Below, one piece after another: positions 43,741-52,908 of a DNA stretch of 64,000 nucleotides (position 1 is the stretch's first letter; every line of letters starts with the position of its first letter). Under the pieces are notes generated by a model. That model was not told the DNA's origin. It made no database searches and saw nothing but the letters and a program-made list of their open reading frames with translations. Origin of the DNA: Bifidobacterium sp. ESL0704 (GTDB lineage: Bacteria > Actinomycetota > Actinomycetes > Actinomycetales > Bifidobacteriaceae); NCBI RefSeq assembly GCF_029392075.1, contig NZ_CP113929.1:620001-684000 (forward strand), read 5' to 3'. The position numbers were made by a program, and so were the translations under genes.

Positions 43741-45258
43741 ATGACATTCGAAAACCCATTCGAAGGCAAGACCATCTGGTTCGGCGTCGGTTCGCAGGAC
43801 CTCTACGGCGAGGAAGCGCTGCGTCAGGTCGCCGAGCAGTCCACCAAGATCGTCGATGCGTTGAACGCCACCGGCAAGATCCCCGTTCGTCTGGTCCTCA
43901 AGCCCACGCTGAAGTCCTCCGACGGTGTCAAGGAATTCATGACAGAGGCCAGCGCCGACCCCAGCTGCATCGGCGTGATCGCCTGGATGCACACGTTCTC
44001 GCCGGCCAAGATGTGGATCCGCGGCCTGCAGGTGCTGACCAAGCCGCTGCTGCAGCTCAACACCCAGTTCCACAAGGAGATTCCGTGGGACACCATCGAC
44101 ATGGACTTCATGAACCTCAACCAGTCCGCCCACGGTGACCGTGAATTCGGCTACATCCTCACGCGTCTGGGCATCCCGCGCAAGATCGTCGTCGGCCATT
44201 ACACCGACCCCGAGGTCGCCGAGCGCATCGCCACCTGGGTACGCGCCTGCGCCGGTTGGAACGAGGCCCAGAACATGCGCGTGATGCGTTGGGGCGACAA
44301 CATGCGCAACGTCGCGGTCACCGAGGGCGACAAGACCGAGGTCGAGCGCGTCTTCGGCACGCAGGTCAACACCTGGGCCGTCAACGAGCTGTGCGGCTAC
44401 TACGACAAGGTGAAGGACGATCAGGTCAAGGCCATCATCGAGGACTACAAAGCCAAGTACGACGTGGCCCCCGAGCTGCTTGATTCGCGTTACGACGAGC
44501 TCACGATCGCGGCGCGCGAAGAGGCCGCGATGGTCAACATGATGAAGGACAACGGCGCCACCGCCGCGGTCGACAACTTCGAGGACCTCGGCACCCTGCC
44601 GCAGCTGCCGGGCGTGGGCGCCCAGCGCCTGCCCAGCGAGTACGGCTACGGCTTCTCCGCCGAAGGTGACTGGAAGACCTCGGTGCTGGTGCGTATCGCC
44701 AGCGTCATGGGCTATGGCCTTGAAGGCGGATCGAGCCTGATGGAAGACTATTCCTACAACTTCGTCGAGGGCCATGAGATGGACATGGGCTCGCACATGC
44801 TCGAGGTCTCGCCCTCGGTCGGCACGATTGCCAAGCCGAAGCTGGAGATCCACCCGCTCGGCATCGGCAACAAGTCCGACCCGGTGCGCCTGGTCTTCAC
44901 TGTCGCCCCGCACAAGGCCGCCACGGTCATCTCCATGGCCGACATGCGTGAACGCTTCCGTCTGCTGATGGACGTGGTCGACGTGGTCGAGCCGGAAGGT
45001 TCCTTGAAGGCCCTGCCGTGCGCACGCGGTCTCTGGCAGCCCCGTCCGTCGCTCAAGAGTGCAGCCGAGTGCTGGCTGCGCGCCGGCGGCTCGCACCACA
45101 CCTGCATGACCACCTCCTTCGGCCGTGAAGGCTGGGAGGACTTCGCCCGCATCGCAGGCGTCGAGCTGGCGACGATCGACGAGAACACCACGCCGCGTCA
45201 GTTCGAGCGCGACCTTGAGATCTCCGAGATGTACCACCGTCTCGACAATCACTGCTGA
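43741..45258 (+). CDS. araA: L-arabinose isomerase
   Basis: Converts L-arabinose to L-ribulose, the first step of the isomerase pathway. The 505-residue protein has the N-terminal WFGVGSQDLYG signature, HTFSPAKMWI, the metal-binding region SEYGYGFSAEGDWK, the ligand segment VEGHEMDMGSHMLEV and the late GGSHHTCMT histidine. The double ATG at 43738 and 43741 leaves a choice; AAAAGGA at 43727-43733 is better spaced from 43741. It is probably co-transcribed with araB and ends at strong hairpins. Confidence 0.95.
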   Translation: MTFENPFEGKTIWFGVGSQDLYGEEALRQVAEQSTKIVDALNATGKIPVRLVLKPTLKSSDGVKEFMTEASADPSCIGVIAWMHTFSPAKMWIRGLQVLTKPLLQLNTQFHKEIPWDTIDMDFMNLNQSAHGDREFGYILTRLGIPRKIVVGHYTDPEVAERIATWVRACAGWNEAQNMRVMRWGDNMRNVAVTEGDKTEVERVFGTQVNTWAVNELCGYYDKVKDDQVKAIIEDYKAKYDVAPELLDSRYDELTIAAREEAAMVNMMKDNGATAAVDNFEDLGTLPQLPGVGAQRLPSEYGYGFSAEGDWKTSVLVRIASVMGYGLEGGSSLMEDYSYNFVEGHEMDMGSHMLEVSPSVGTIAKPKLEIHPLGIGNKSDPVRLVFTVAPHKAATVISMADMRERFRLLMDVVDVVEPEGSLKALPCARGLWQPRPSLKSAAECWLRAGGSHHTCMTTSFGREGWEDFARIAGVELATIDENTTPRQFERDLEISEMYHRLDNHC

Positions 45259-45279
45259 ACGGTAAAAGGTTGGCTTAAG

Positions 45280-45320
45280 CCGGGCGCTTGACGTAGAGCA
45301 AACCTACGCCAAGCGCCCGG
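45280..45320 (+). terminator. terminator after araA
   Basis: 17-bp arms 45280-45296 and 45304-45320 with one A-C mismatch and a 7-base loop, starting 22 bases after the araA stop. TTGTT follows. Confidence 0.75.
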
Positions 45321-45355
45321 GCTTGTTCAACGCGGGCCATTCGCAATGGTTTCTG

Positions 45356-45422
45356 ATGCGCCGGGGCCGCCTGCTGTGATAGTCGATCAGACAGCTATCG
45401 CAAGCAGACGGCCCCGGCGCAT
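45356..45422. terminator. second hairpin between araA and the GH43 gene
   Basis: 20-bp arms 45356-45375 and 45403-45422 (one mismatch), with a further GATAG/CTATC stem inside the 27-base loop. It lies 15 bases beyond the end of the opposing GH43 gene and probably terminates that transcript. Confidence 0.7.
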
Positions 45423-45436
45423 GCCATAAAGAAGGT

Positions 45437-48400
45437 TTATCGCTTGTCCTTCTTCTTCAGTTTCAATGCGGTTTCCAGCATTGACGGCATGGCAATGACG
45501 AACAAAACGATCGCCGTGATCACCATAGAGGTAACGGATGAACCGGTACCTGCAAGGACTGCAGTGCCGTAGCCTGCATGCTTTGTTGCGTTTTTGCTTT
45601 TCGCGTGATTTTTCTTGGGGGCGTGTGTTGCGTTCGAAGGCTGTTTGCCTTCCGGTTTGTTGCCGGTGAAACCGTTGTCGCCGGCGGGCTTGCCGTTGTC
45701 TGAGGACCCGTTATTGCCGGTGGAACCGTTGTCTGAGGACCCGTTGTTGCCGGTGGACCCATTGCCGTTGGAATTGCCGTCGCCGGGATTGCTGTCGCCC
45801 GGCTTTGTTCCCTCGGCAGGCGGAGTCGTGGGGCCGACTTTCTTGAGATTCTCTATCGCCGTCTGAAGCCCCTTGGTCGCGTTGTCGACGGTTTCCTGGG
45901 TGGCGTTGTCATCGGCGTTGACGCTGCGGGCCGTGGTGAGCGCGGTCTGCATCGCCGTCCAGGATTCCGGCGTGTAGTCGGCCTGGTTCAATGCGGTTGC
46001 GGCGGCGATCTGCCGCAACAACAGAGTCTTGTCGGAAAGCGACTGCAGCATGAAATCGTCAAACGCAAACCACGCGCCCGCAGGAGCCTGTACCGAAAGC
46101 ACGGTTGTCAGTGGCAGGGTGTCATCTCCGGATTGGGTGGGTGTCGCGTGAAGGGTTCCCGTTACTGTCACCTTCTTCCAGATGCTGTCGGCGTCCAGTT
46201 CGATCGGTGTGGTGGCCAGTATAGTATCGCCTGATTTGAGGCTGAGGCTGAGTTTTGCGTTCGGATTTCTGTTTCCTTCAACCCATGTCGAGAATGAATA
46301 CAGCCCGGCGCTGGCCATCACTGTTTGGGAGAGTGTGTAGTCCTGAGCCTTATTCGACCATGAATTCCACGAGTACTTTCCGGTATGGGCATTCTCATTC
46401 TTGACTCGAACCGGGGAAACGTTGGCCGGATTGGTCACCCATCCTCCGTCAAGCTGTCCGCTCTCGAATCCAGGATTGGACTCCAGATTCAGCGGTTTCA
46501 GTGCGTTCATCGCATCGGTCAACGCTGAAGTGGCGTCATCGACCTGCTGCTGTGTGGCTTGTGCGTTGTCCAGAACCTGTTGCGCGTCGGTTTTCGCATC
46601 CGTGAACAGCTTCCAGGAGATGGTCGTGTAATCCGCCTGTGCCTTGGCGGACGCATCTGTCAGTGCCTTCTCGAGTTTCGTCGTATCGACATATTCTGGA
46701 TTCTTCACCAGCGCGTCGATTGCGGTTTGCAAGGCCGTCTCGGCGTTGTCGATATCATCCTGCGATGCTTCGGCGTTGTTGAAAACAGCGGTTGCGTTCG
46801 CCAGAGCCGTCTGGAACTTGGTCCAGGAATCGTTGGTGTATTGCGGCTCTTTGAGCTGCTTGGCCTTCGTCATCAGCTTGTCGAGGTTCGTGCGGTCCGC
46901 TGCGGGCGCATCCGACACGCGTTTCAACGAGATGTCGTCGACGCGCAGCAGGTCTCCTGCGGCGCCGTTCACCGCCACCCCTACCTTGACGCTTCCGCCG
47001 GACACGGTCACATTGGTCGAAGCCTCCTTCCATTTCCCCTTCGTCGTCGCTGCCAAATCGGCTTCGTAATGGTTGCTGCCGGAATCGGCGTACAGCTTTG
47101 CGTCTGCAAGATCCCTGACGCTCATATGCACCGCGCTGAGCGTATAGTCGCCGTCTGGCAGCTGGAAGGATGTCGGTGCGATGGTCTGCTCGATTTTCGC
47201 CTGATAGGCTTGAGCTGACTTGAACTCCAGATTGTAGTCGCCGACCCGGTTCGCCTTGTCGTTATCGTTATACACGGCTGCGGGATTCGTTCGTGTCCAA
47301 CCTGCCAGATCGGGTATGGTCTTACCGTCTTTGTCCTTATAGCCGTTTGGACCCACCTTGACACGGTCGGCCTCAAAACCGCCATTGAGTACGTAGTCGT
47401 TCTGCGCTCCTACCTTCCATTGACCGGTGGCTGCGTTGAGCTGCCATTGGTTCATGGAGACGAAGTGCGGTGTGCCATCCTCGTCGATGGTGACGGGGTT
47501 CCACTGGTTATAGCCCAGTCCGTTGCCGGCAAAATCGGCCCAACGGTCACCCATGTGAATCACGGTGTCCTGCTTGGTGCCATGCACGGTGTAATAGAAC
47601 CCGGTCTGAGTGATGTGGGCGAAATCCTGATTGCTGCCGTCCATGATGTTCATGGAATTCGTTGGAGTGTAGGGACCGGTGATGTTGTCGGAAACCAGAT
47701 AGTGGATACGTGAGGAATCCCAGCCGAACAGATCCGATGCCGCGGCATAATACCTGCCGTCCGCCTTGAACATGGTATTGCCTTCGCGTCCTTGGCCTTG
47801 ATAGATCTTTGTGGGATTCAGCAGATCCAGTTTGCCGTCTTTGGCTCCGATTCGAGCCACCCACATGGAAATACGTCCTTTGCCATAGGAGTAGACCAAG
47901 TAACCGGTTCCGTCATCGTCCTGGAATACGCTTTGATCACCGGTGTTGGTGGTGCCGAGTCCGTAGTCCTTCATGCTGATGCGCCGGTCTGCTGTGAAGG
48001 GGCCGGTAGGGGAGTCCGAGGTGGCGATCAGCACTTCCTTGTCGAAATTCTTGCCGGTGTTGTCGGTGGGCATCTCGTGTTGCACCAAGAGCGCGTAGCG
48101 GTTCAGGTCTTTGACATATGCGACGCCCATGCGCCCGACCCATCCGACGTCTCGGTTGCCGAACTGGCTGGAAAAGGCGTTTGCCTGTCCATAATCGAGC
48201 GCCACGCCCTCATTTTTCCAATTGACCAGATCGGTTGAGCTGTAAACATCTATGGACTTGAAATGATTGTTGGCTGAAGGGGCTATTGGATTTGCCGCGT
48301 AAGTTTCGGCTTCCTGATAGTGCACGCCGTACCAGTAATGCATGGCCTTGCCGGTTTTGGGGTCGGTGAAGTCGAAGATGCCGCCGCCCTGCGAAAAGAT

Positions 48401-48643
48401 CTTGTTGCCATCGGTATCCGTGTAGAAACGGTCGTTGGTGATGGTCCGATAGGAGTCCGGCGCTTCCACCTTGGGTTTTGTCGATTTCAACGTGGATATG
48501 CTGGATTGCGTTGTGGCTTGAATGGCGGGTTGGGCCAACGCTGCCGGAATAGGGGCGACGAATGCTGCGATGGTCGCGGTCGCGATCATGAATCCCATGC
48601 ACTTTCCGATTTTGCCGATACTTCGATGTAGGCGAACGGTCAT
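45437..48643 (-). CDS. cell-wall-anchored GH43 (subfamily 24-like) exo-galactanase
   Basis: A 1068-residue secreted glycoside hydrolase. In order: signal peptide (1-37, cut near ALA-QP), GH43 five-blade domain (about 68-400) with the DTDGNKIFSQGGGIF and MHYWYGVHY features of subfamily 24, which includes exo-beta-1,3-galactanases of arabinogalactan. Then come a jelly-roll carbohydrate-binding-like domain (about 420-585), two FIVAR repeats (about 590-720), a second beta-sandwich, a third FIVAR (about 870-935), a Gly/Asn/Ser-rich linker, and sorting signal LAGTG (1030-1034) with a hydrophobic helix and KKKDKR tail. I chose ATG 48643: AGAGGA lies six bases upstream, and the longer frame would start within the promoter. 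Neighbouring galactoside genes support the role; exact linkage is inferred. Confidence 0.85.
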   Translation of the reverse strand: MTVRLHRSIGKIGKCMGFMIATATIAAFVAPIPAALAQPAIQATTQSSISTLKSTKPKVEAPDSYRTITNDRFYTDTDGNKIFSQGGGIFDFTDPKTGKAMHYWYGVHYQEAETYAANPIAPSANNHFKSIDVYSSTDLVNWKNEGVALDYGQANAFSSQFGNRDVGWVGRMGVAYVKDLNRYALLVQHEMPTDNTGKNFDKEVLIATSDSPTGPFTADRRISMKDYGLGTTNTGDQSVFQDDDGTGYLVYSYGKGRISMWVARIGAKDGKLDLLNPTKIYQGQGREGNTMFKADGRYYAAASDLFGWDSSRIHYLVSDNITGPYTPTNSMNIMDGSNQDFAHITQTGFYYTVHGTKQDTVIHMGDRWADFAGNGLGYNQWNPVTIDEDGTPHFVSMNQWQLNAATGQWKVGAQNDYVLNGGFEADRVKVGPNGYKDKDGKTIPDLAGWTRTNPAAVYNDNDKANRVGDYNLEFKSAQAYQAKIEQTIAPTSFQLPDGDYTLSAVHMSVRDLADAKLYADSGSNHYEADLAATTKGKWKEASTNVTVSGGSVKVGVAVNGAAGDLLRVDDISLKRVSDAPAADRTNLDKLMTKAKQLKEPQYTNDSWTKFQTALANATAVFNNAEASQDDIDNAETALQTAIDALVKNPEYVDTTKLEKALTDASAKAQADYTTISWKLFTDAKTDAQQVLDNAQATQQQVDDATSALTDAMNALKPLNLESNPGFESGQLDGGWVTNPANVSPVRVKNENAHTGKYSWNSWSNKAQDYTLSQTVMASAGLYSFSTWVEGNRNPNAKLSLSLKSGDTILATTPIELDADSIWKKVTVTGTLHATPTQSGDDTLPLTTVLSVQAPAGAWFAFDDFMLQSLSDKTLLLRQIAAATALNQADYTPESWTAMQTALTTARSVNADDNATQETVDNATKGLQTAIENLKKVGPTTPPAEGTKPGDSNPGDGNSNGNGSTGNNGSSDNGSTGNNGSSDNGKPAGDNGFTGNKPEGKQPSNATHAPKKNHAKSKNATKHAGYGTAVLAGTGSSVTSMVITAIVLFVIAMPSMLETALKLKKKDKR

Positions 48644-48680
48644 GATTGTCCTCTTATCTTCGATGATGTTGCAAATCATT

Positions 48681-48698
48681 TGGTACAACTGTGTACCA
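48681..48698. promoter_or_regulatory. operator O1 at the GH43 promoter
   Basis: TGGTACAACTGTGTACCA, with arms TGGTACA/TGTACCA, lies over the predicted GH43 transcript start (about 48696). It is one of three sites with the pattern TGRTAC-N6-GTAYCR in this divergent region. Confidence 0.65.
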
Positions 48699-48702
48699 TT
48701 TC

Positions 48703-48730
48703 ATTATATCACGCAGTCATCATCGTGCAA
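48703..48730 (-). promoter_or_regulatory. promoter of the GH43 gene
   Basis: On the minus strand, -35 TTGCAC (48725-48730) and a perfect -10 TATAAT (48703-48708), 16 bases apart. Transcription would start near 48696, inside operator O1. Confidence 0.7.
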
Positions 48731-48913
48731 GTGGTGTGATGAAGTGCGGTGGTCTTAAGCGGGGAAATCGTGACCAAGGCGGTGTCGGCTTGCAGTTGCC
48801 GCTTTGAGTGCGATCGCCGTTTCTGCGTGTTCCTTCGTTGATTCGTGCTCGTTCGCTTGGCAAATGGGTGAGATGGCGGATGTATAGCGATATGATCTTG
48901 AGCGTGTTGTGAT

Positions 48914-48941
48914 TTGACATGCTGATACAACGGAGTATCGT
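48914..48941 (+). promoter_or_regulatory. promoter and operator O2 of the sugar-binding lipoprotein gene
   Basis: -35 TTGACA at 48914-48919, 16-base spacer, -10-like TATCGT at 48936-48941. Operator O2, TGATACAACGGAGTATCG at 48923-48940, occupies the spacer, the position expected for a repressor. The leader would be about 120 bases. Confidence 0.55.
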
Positions 48942-48953
48942 GAAAATTGTCAT

Positions 48954-48971
48954 TGATACACAGCTGTACCA
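48954..48971. promoter_or_regulatory. operator O3 in the divergent region
   Basis: TGATACACAGCTGTACCA matches O1 and O2 and is centred 31 bp after O2. It overlaps another 18-bp inverted repeat, GCTGTAC-N4-GTACAGC, at 48963-48980. Confidence 0.55.
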
Positions 48972-49069
48972 ACGTACAGCATTACAACAGTATTGAAGAA
49001 TTCGACAATCGATGGGGTTGTTGCGTGCAGTCCTAAGTCGAATCGTTCAATTGAGGTAAAGGAGCCAAG

Positions 49070-50413
49070 ATGAGTAATGTGAAGAGAGTTGTTGCGGTTG
49101 TGGCTGCGGCAGCGACGATGATTGGTCTCGCTGGCTGCGGAGCGAGCAACTCGAGCAACAAGGGATCGGAATCCAAGGCTGACTTGGTCTTCTGGGGCTG
49201 GGATACCGGCAATTCGATGAAGAAGATCATCGCGAACTTCGAAAAGGCCAACCCCGGTGTGAAGGTGAAGTTCAACAATACCGGCACCGCGGAAAAGACT
49301 TCGACGGCGCTGACCAACGCGGTTGCCGCGAAGAAGGGTATCCCGGATGTGGTGATGCTCGAGGATCCGACGGTCACGCAATTCGCGGTCACCGGCGACC
49401 TTGCCGATTTGAGCCAGTTCGGTGCCGACAAGCTGGCGGATGATTTTACCGCCGGTCCATGGAACAAGCTGCAATACAATGCCAAGCCCTATGCGCTGCC
49501 CATCGATGCTGGTCCTGAGATGTTCTTCTACAACAAGGCCGTTTTCGATAAGGCCGGCGTCGATGGCGAATCGATCAAGACCTGGGACGATTACTATGCC
49601 GCAGCCAAGAAGATCAAGGCCGCCGGTTCCTACATCACCAACAGCTCAGGTGCTTCGGGCGATTATCAGCCGTTCACCGCGCAGGCATGGCAGGCCGGCG
49701 CCAAGCCTTGGAAGGTCGACGGTGAGAAGATCACCATCGATATGACCAAGGACCCGGGCATGAAGAAGTACATCGAGTTCCGTCAGAAGCTGATAGACGA
49801 GGACCTTATCGATACCAAGACCGCGAACTGGTCGGACGAATGGAACCGAGAGCTGAACGACGGCACCCTCGCCTCACTGACCATCGGTGCATGGATGCCG
49901 GTCAATCTCATGAGCGGTGCTCCCGACCAGAAGGGCAACTGGCGCGTCGGCTCGCTGCCCCAGTGGGAAACCGGCAAGCAGGTATCCGCAGAAGACGGCG
50001 GTTCTGCTCTTGCCGTGCCCAAGGCCGGCAAGTCGCAGGCCGCGGCCTACAAGTTCGTGAAGTACATGACCCACGACGCCGGTGCCCGGCAGATGGCCGA
50101 TACCGGTACGTTCAGCAGTTTGAAGAAGATCCTCAATTCGAGCTCCTTCACCGACCCGAACAGTGCGGCCAACAAGAAGGTCAACGACTACTTCGGCGGA
50201 CAGAACGTCAACAAGATTCTGGCCGAAGGTGCACAACGTCCGACGGAGAAGTTCCAGTATCTGCCGTACAACCCGTTTGCCCAGACCGCTTATGGCGATG
50301 AGATCTCCAAGGCTTACAGCAAGGACGTCACCCTTGAGAAGGCCATGCAGAACTATGCCCAGAAGCTCGCCGACCACGGCAAGCAGGAAGGCTACACCGT
50401 AACCGTCAAGTAA
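49070..50413 (+). CDS. ABC transporter sugar-binding lipoprotein
   Basis: A 447-residue extracellular solute-binding protein of the CUT1 (family 1) type. A lipoprotein signal peptide ends in LAGC with the lipidated C23. The mature part has the usual two-lobed features: LVFWGWDTGNSMKKII at the start, PDVVMLEDP, the YALPIDAGPEMFFYNKAVF hinge region and a C-terminal lobe. The probable ligand is a galacto- or arabinogalacto-oligosaccharide, inferred from the GH43 and GH42 neighbours. No permease genes follow, so it must share permeases encoded elsewhere. AAAGGAG seven bases upstream fixes the start. Confidence 0.9.
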   Translation: MSNVKRVVAVVAAAATMIGLAGCGASNSSNKGSESKADLVFWGWDTGNSMKKIIANFEKANPGVKVKFNNTGTAEKTSTALTNAVAAKKGIPDVVMLEDPTVTQFAVTGDLADLSQFGADKLADDFTAGPWNKLQYNAKPYALPIDAGPEMFFYNKAVFDKAGVDGESIKTWDDYYAAAKKIKAAGSYITNSSGASGDYQPFTAQAWQAGAKPWKVDGEKITIDMTKDPGMKKYIEFRQKLIDEDLIDTKTANWSDEWNRELNDGTLASLTIGAWMPVNLMSGAPDQKGNWRVGSLPQWETGKQVSAEDGGSALAVPKAGKSQAAAYKFVKYMTHDAGARQMADTGTFSSLKKILNSSSFTDPNSAANKKVNDYFGGQNVNKILAEGAQRPTEKFQYLPYNPFAQTAYGDEISKAYSKDVTLEKAMQNYAQKLADHGKQEGYTVTVK

Positions 50414-50425
50414 TGTCGGTCGGCA

Positions 50426-50490
50426 ACCTGGGCAATCCCAGGTGAGCAAACCGATGGTGGTTGGTGTGCTCAACGTGCCAGCCACCATCG
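50426..50490 (+). terminator. two hairpins between the lipoprotein gene and the GH42 gene
   Basis: Stem one: ACCTGGG 50426-50432 and CCCAGGT 50437-50443 with loop CAAT. Stem two: 13-bp arms 50452-50464 and 50478-50490 with one G-T pair. There is no T-run, so partial termination or protection of the lipoprotein message is more likely than a full stop. Confidence 0.5.
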
Positions 50491-50607
50491 CGCCGACGGT
50501 TCCGTAGCTTTCAAGTACCGACAGTCCGGCTCGTTCGCAGGAACCGTCGAAGAACGACGGCCGGTCACGGCCTATCTGTCCCAGCTGTCAATAAGGAACG
50601 ATCCAAC

Positions 50608-52908
50608 ATGTCAGTCTCTCATATCTCGCTGCCAGGTCGATCTGGTCTTGGTCGCCGTCGCACATTTCGCTGGCCGAATCTGCTGACACCTGACGGACGC
50701 GGCATCGCTTATGGCGGCGACTACAACCCCGAGCAGTGGCCGGAGGAGACCTGGGATGATGATATTCGCCTGATGAAAAAGGCCGGAGTCAACGTCGTGG
50801 CTTTGGCCATTTTCAGCTGGGGTCGCCTCCAACCCGATCCGCAGGCCTGGGACTTCGATTGGCTTGACCGTATCGTCGGCAAGCTCGGACGTGCCGGCAT
50901 CGCCGTGGATATGTCCTCGGCTACGGCGACCGCCCCGATGTGGCTGTATCAGGCACATCCCGAGGTGCTGCCTGTCGAATCCGACGGCACAATCGTCCAT
51001 CCCGGTTCTCGGCAGTCATGGAGTCCGTCGAGTCCGGTTTTCCGCAAGTATGCCCTTGCGGTGTGCCGCAAAATGGCCGAACATTATAAGGACAACCCCT
51101 ATGTGGTCTCGTGGCATGTCGGCAACGAATACGGATGGAACAATCGACACGATTATTCGCCGGATTCCCGGCGCGCCTTCCAGAAGTGGTGCGAGATACG
51201 CTACGGCACCATCGAGGCCGTCAACAGGGCCTGGGGCACCTCGTTCTGGTCCCAACAGTTGGGCTCGTTCGACCAGATCGCATTGCCGATGCATCCCGGC
51301 GATGACGTGATGATCAATCCGGGGCTTCAACTGGATTTCGAGCGTTTCGGTTCCGATGCCCTGAAGGATTTCTTCGCCGCCGAGCGCGATGTCATCGCCG
51401 AAATTTGCCCGGACAAGCCGGTGACCACAAATTTCATGGTCGCCGCCGACCAATGCGTGATGGATTATGCCGATTGGAGCGACGAGGTCGATTTCGTCTC
51501 CAACGACCAGTATTTTGAACCCGGTAGCAGGCATCTCGATACCCTCTTGTGCGGTGATGCCTTGCTTGACTCGATTTCGCGGCGTTTGCCGTGGTACCTG
51601 ATGGAGCATTCGACCTCCGCCGTACAGTGGAAGCCAGTCAATGCCAGAAAGCGCGGCGGCGAACTGGTGCGTGATGCGCTGGCACATGTGGCCATGGGAG
51701 CCGATGCCGTCAATTTCTTCCAGTGGCGAGCGTCCGAGGCCGGTTCGGAAGCCTTCCATTCCGCCATGGTTTCCCATGCCGGGGAGTCGACCAAAATCTT
51801 CCGTGAAGTCTGCGAGCTGGGCCAGGCCTTGAAAACGCTTTCGAAAGCCGGTGTGCAGGGCAGCGAGGTCGAACAGGCGGATACGGCCATTCTTTTCGAC
51901 GCCGAATCCGAATGGGCGACCCAATGCAAGACGCTGCCGACCAGGAAACTCAGCCATCTCGACGATGTCAGTGCTTGGTACAGTGCTTTTCTGGACGCGG
52001 GGCACCGTGCCGACGTCGTGCCGTTGCACGGAGATTTCAGCGGGTATGCCACGATTGTGCTGCCTGCTGTTTTGTCGCTTTCCGACGAAGACACGCAACG
52101 AATCGAACGGTTCGTTGCCGACGGCGGAACGCTGATCGTCGATTATGCCACAGGGCTTGTCGACGAGCACTTCCATGTGGGTCTTGGCGGCTATCCGGGA
52201 GCCGGGGACGGGCTGTTGCGCAAGGTACTCGGGGTGTCGGGCGAAGAGTTCAATATCCTGGGCGACATCGATGGAGAATACGATTCCGTGCGTCTTTCGA
52301 ACGGTGGCGTTTCAAGACTCTGGCAGACGGTTATCGGCTCGCTCGCCGATGGCGCCACGGTGCTTGCCGACTACCGAGGAGACGAAGCAAAGGATTGGGA
52401 GCTGGAAGGCATCCCGGCGATTACCTGCAATCCGTACGGCAACGGGCGGGCCTATTACATCGGCTGCGATATGGATCGAGAATCGTTGGTGTCATTCCTG
52501 CGGCGATACCTGGATTGCGGGGTTTCGCACGAGCATGTTGAAGGCATCGTCGACAAGACCACGCCGATGGTCGGACCGGCCGGCAACCTTGCCGATCCGG
52601 ATGGATCGAATACAGGCGCCGACATCGTCCATATCCGTCGCCGGGGGGAGAGCGTGGCCTTTGATTTTTATTTTGCGCGTGGCCGTAAGCCGGTTCGCGT
52701 GGGACATCTCGATGGGGAGGTCATCTTCCTGTATAGGGGTTATATTGAGGAGGCTGAAGGGAATCGGCATCTGGCCGATGACGGTGCAAGCGGTTGGGAC
52801 GAGATCGAAGACGCCAGTGGTGTCATCGAGCGGAACGGAATATTGATCACTCGACGAATGCGTGGTGACGCCATGTCGATGCATGTGGCAAAGGAGACCA
52901 GACAATGA
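50608..52908 (+). CDS. GH42 beta-galactosidase
   Basis: A 766-residue intracellular beta-galactosidase of family 42. The TIM-barrel starts with YGGDYNPEQWP; the acid/base is E174 in WHVGNEYG and the nucleophile is E333 in LMEHST. Trimerisation and C-terminal beta domains follow. No signal peptide is present, so it acts on imported galacto-oligosaccharides. The frame is open from 50461; ATG 50608 follows AAGGAA and gives the family's usual start. The LacI gene overlaps its stop by four bases (ATGA), so the two are co-translated. Confidence 0.93.
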   Translation: MSVSHISLPGRSGLGRRRTFRWPNLLTPDGRGIAYGGDYNPEQWPEETWDDDIRLMKKAGVNVVALAIFSWGRLQPDPQAWDFDWLDRIVGKLGRAGIAVDMSSATATAPMWLYQAHPEVLPVESDGTIVHPGSRQSWSPSSPVFRKYALAVCRKMAEHYKDNPYVVSWHVGNEYGWNNRHDYSPDSRRAFQKWCEIRYGTIEAVNRAWGTSFWSQQLGSFDQIALPMHPGDDVMINPGLQLDFERFGSDALKDFFAAERDVIAEICPDKPVTTNFMVAADQCVMDYADWSDEVDFVSNDQYFEPGSRHLDTLLCGDALLDSISRRLPWYLMEHSTSAVQWKPVNARKRGGELVRDALAHVAMGADAVNFFQWRASEAGSEAFHSAMVSHAGESTKIFREVCELGQALKTLSKAGVQGSEVEQADTAILFDAESEWATQCKTLPTRKLSHLDDVSAWYSAFLDAGHRADVVPLHGDFSGYATIVLPAVLSLSDEDTQRIERFVADGGTLIVDYATGLVDEHFHVGLGGYPGAGDGLLRKVLGVSGEEFNILGDIDGEYDSVRLSNGGVSRLWQTVIGSLADGATVLADYRGDEAKDWELEGIPAITCNPYGNGRAYYIGCDMDRESLVSFLRRYLDCGVSHEHVEGIVDKTTPMVGPAGNLADPDGSNTGADIVHIRRRGESVAFDFYFARGRKPVRVGHLDGEVIFLYRGYIEEAEGNRHLADDGASGWDEIEDASGVIERNGILITRRMRGDAMSMHVAKETRQ

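Noticed and set aside
48644..48688. Upstream start for the GH43 protein (frame open to 48688)
   Set aside because: It would start within the operator next to the TATAAT box and put 15 residues before the signal peptide; 48643 has a good ribosome binding site.
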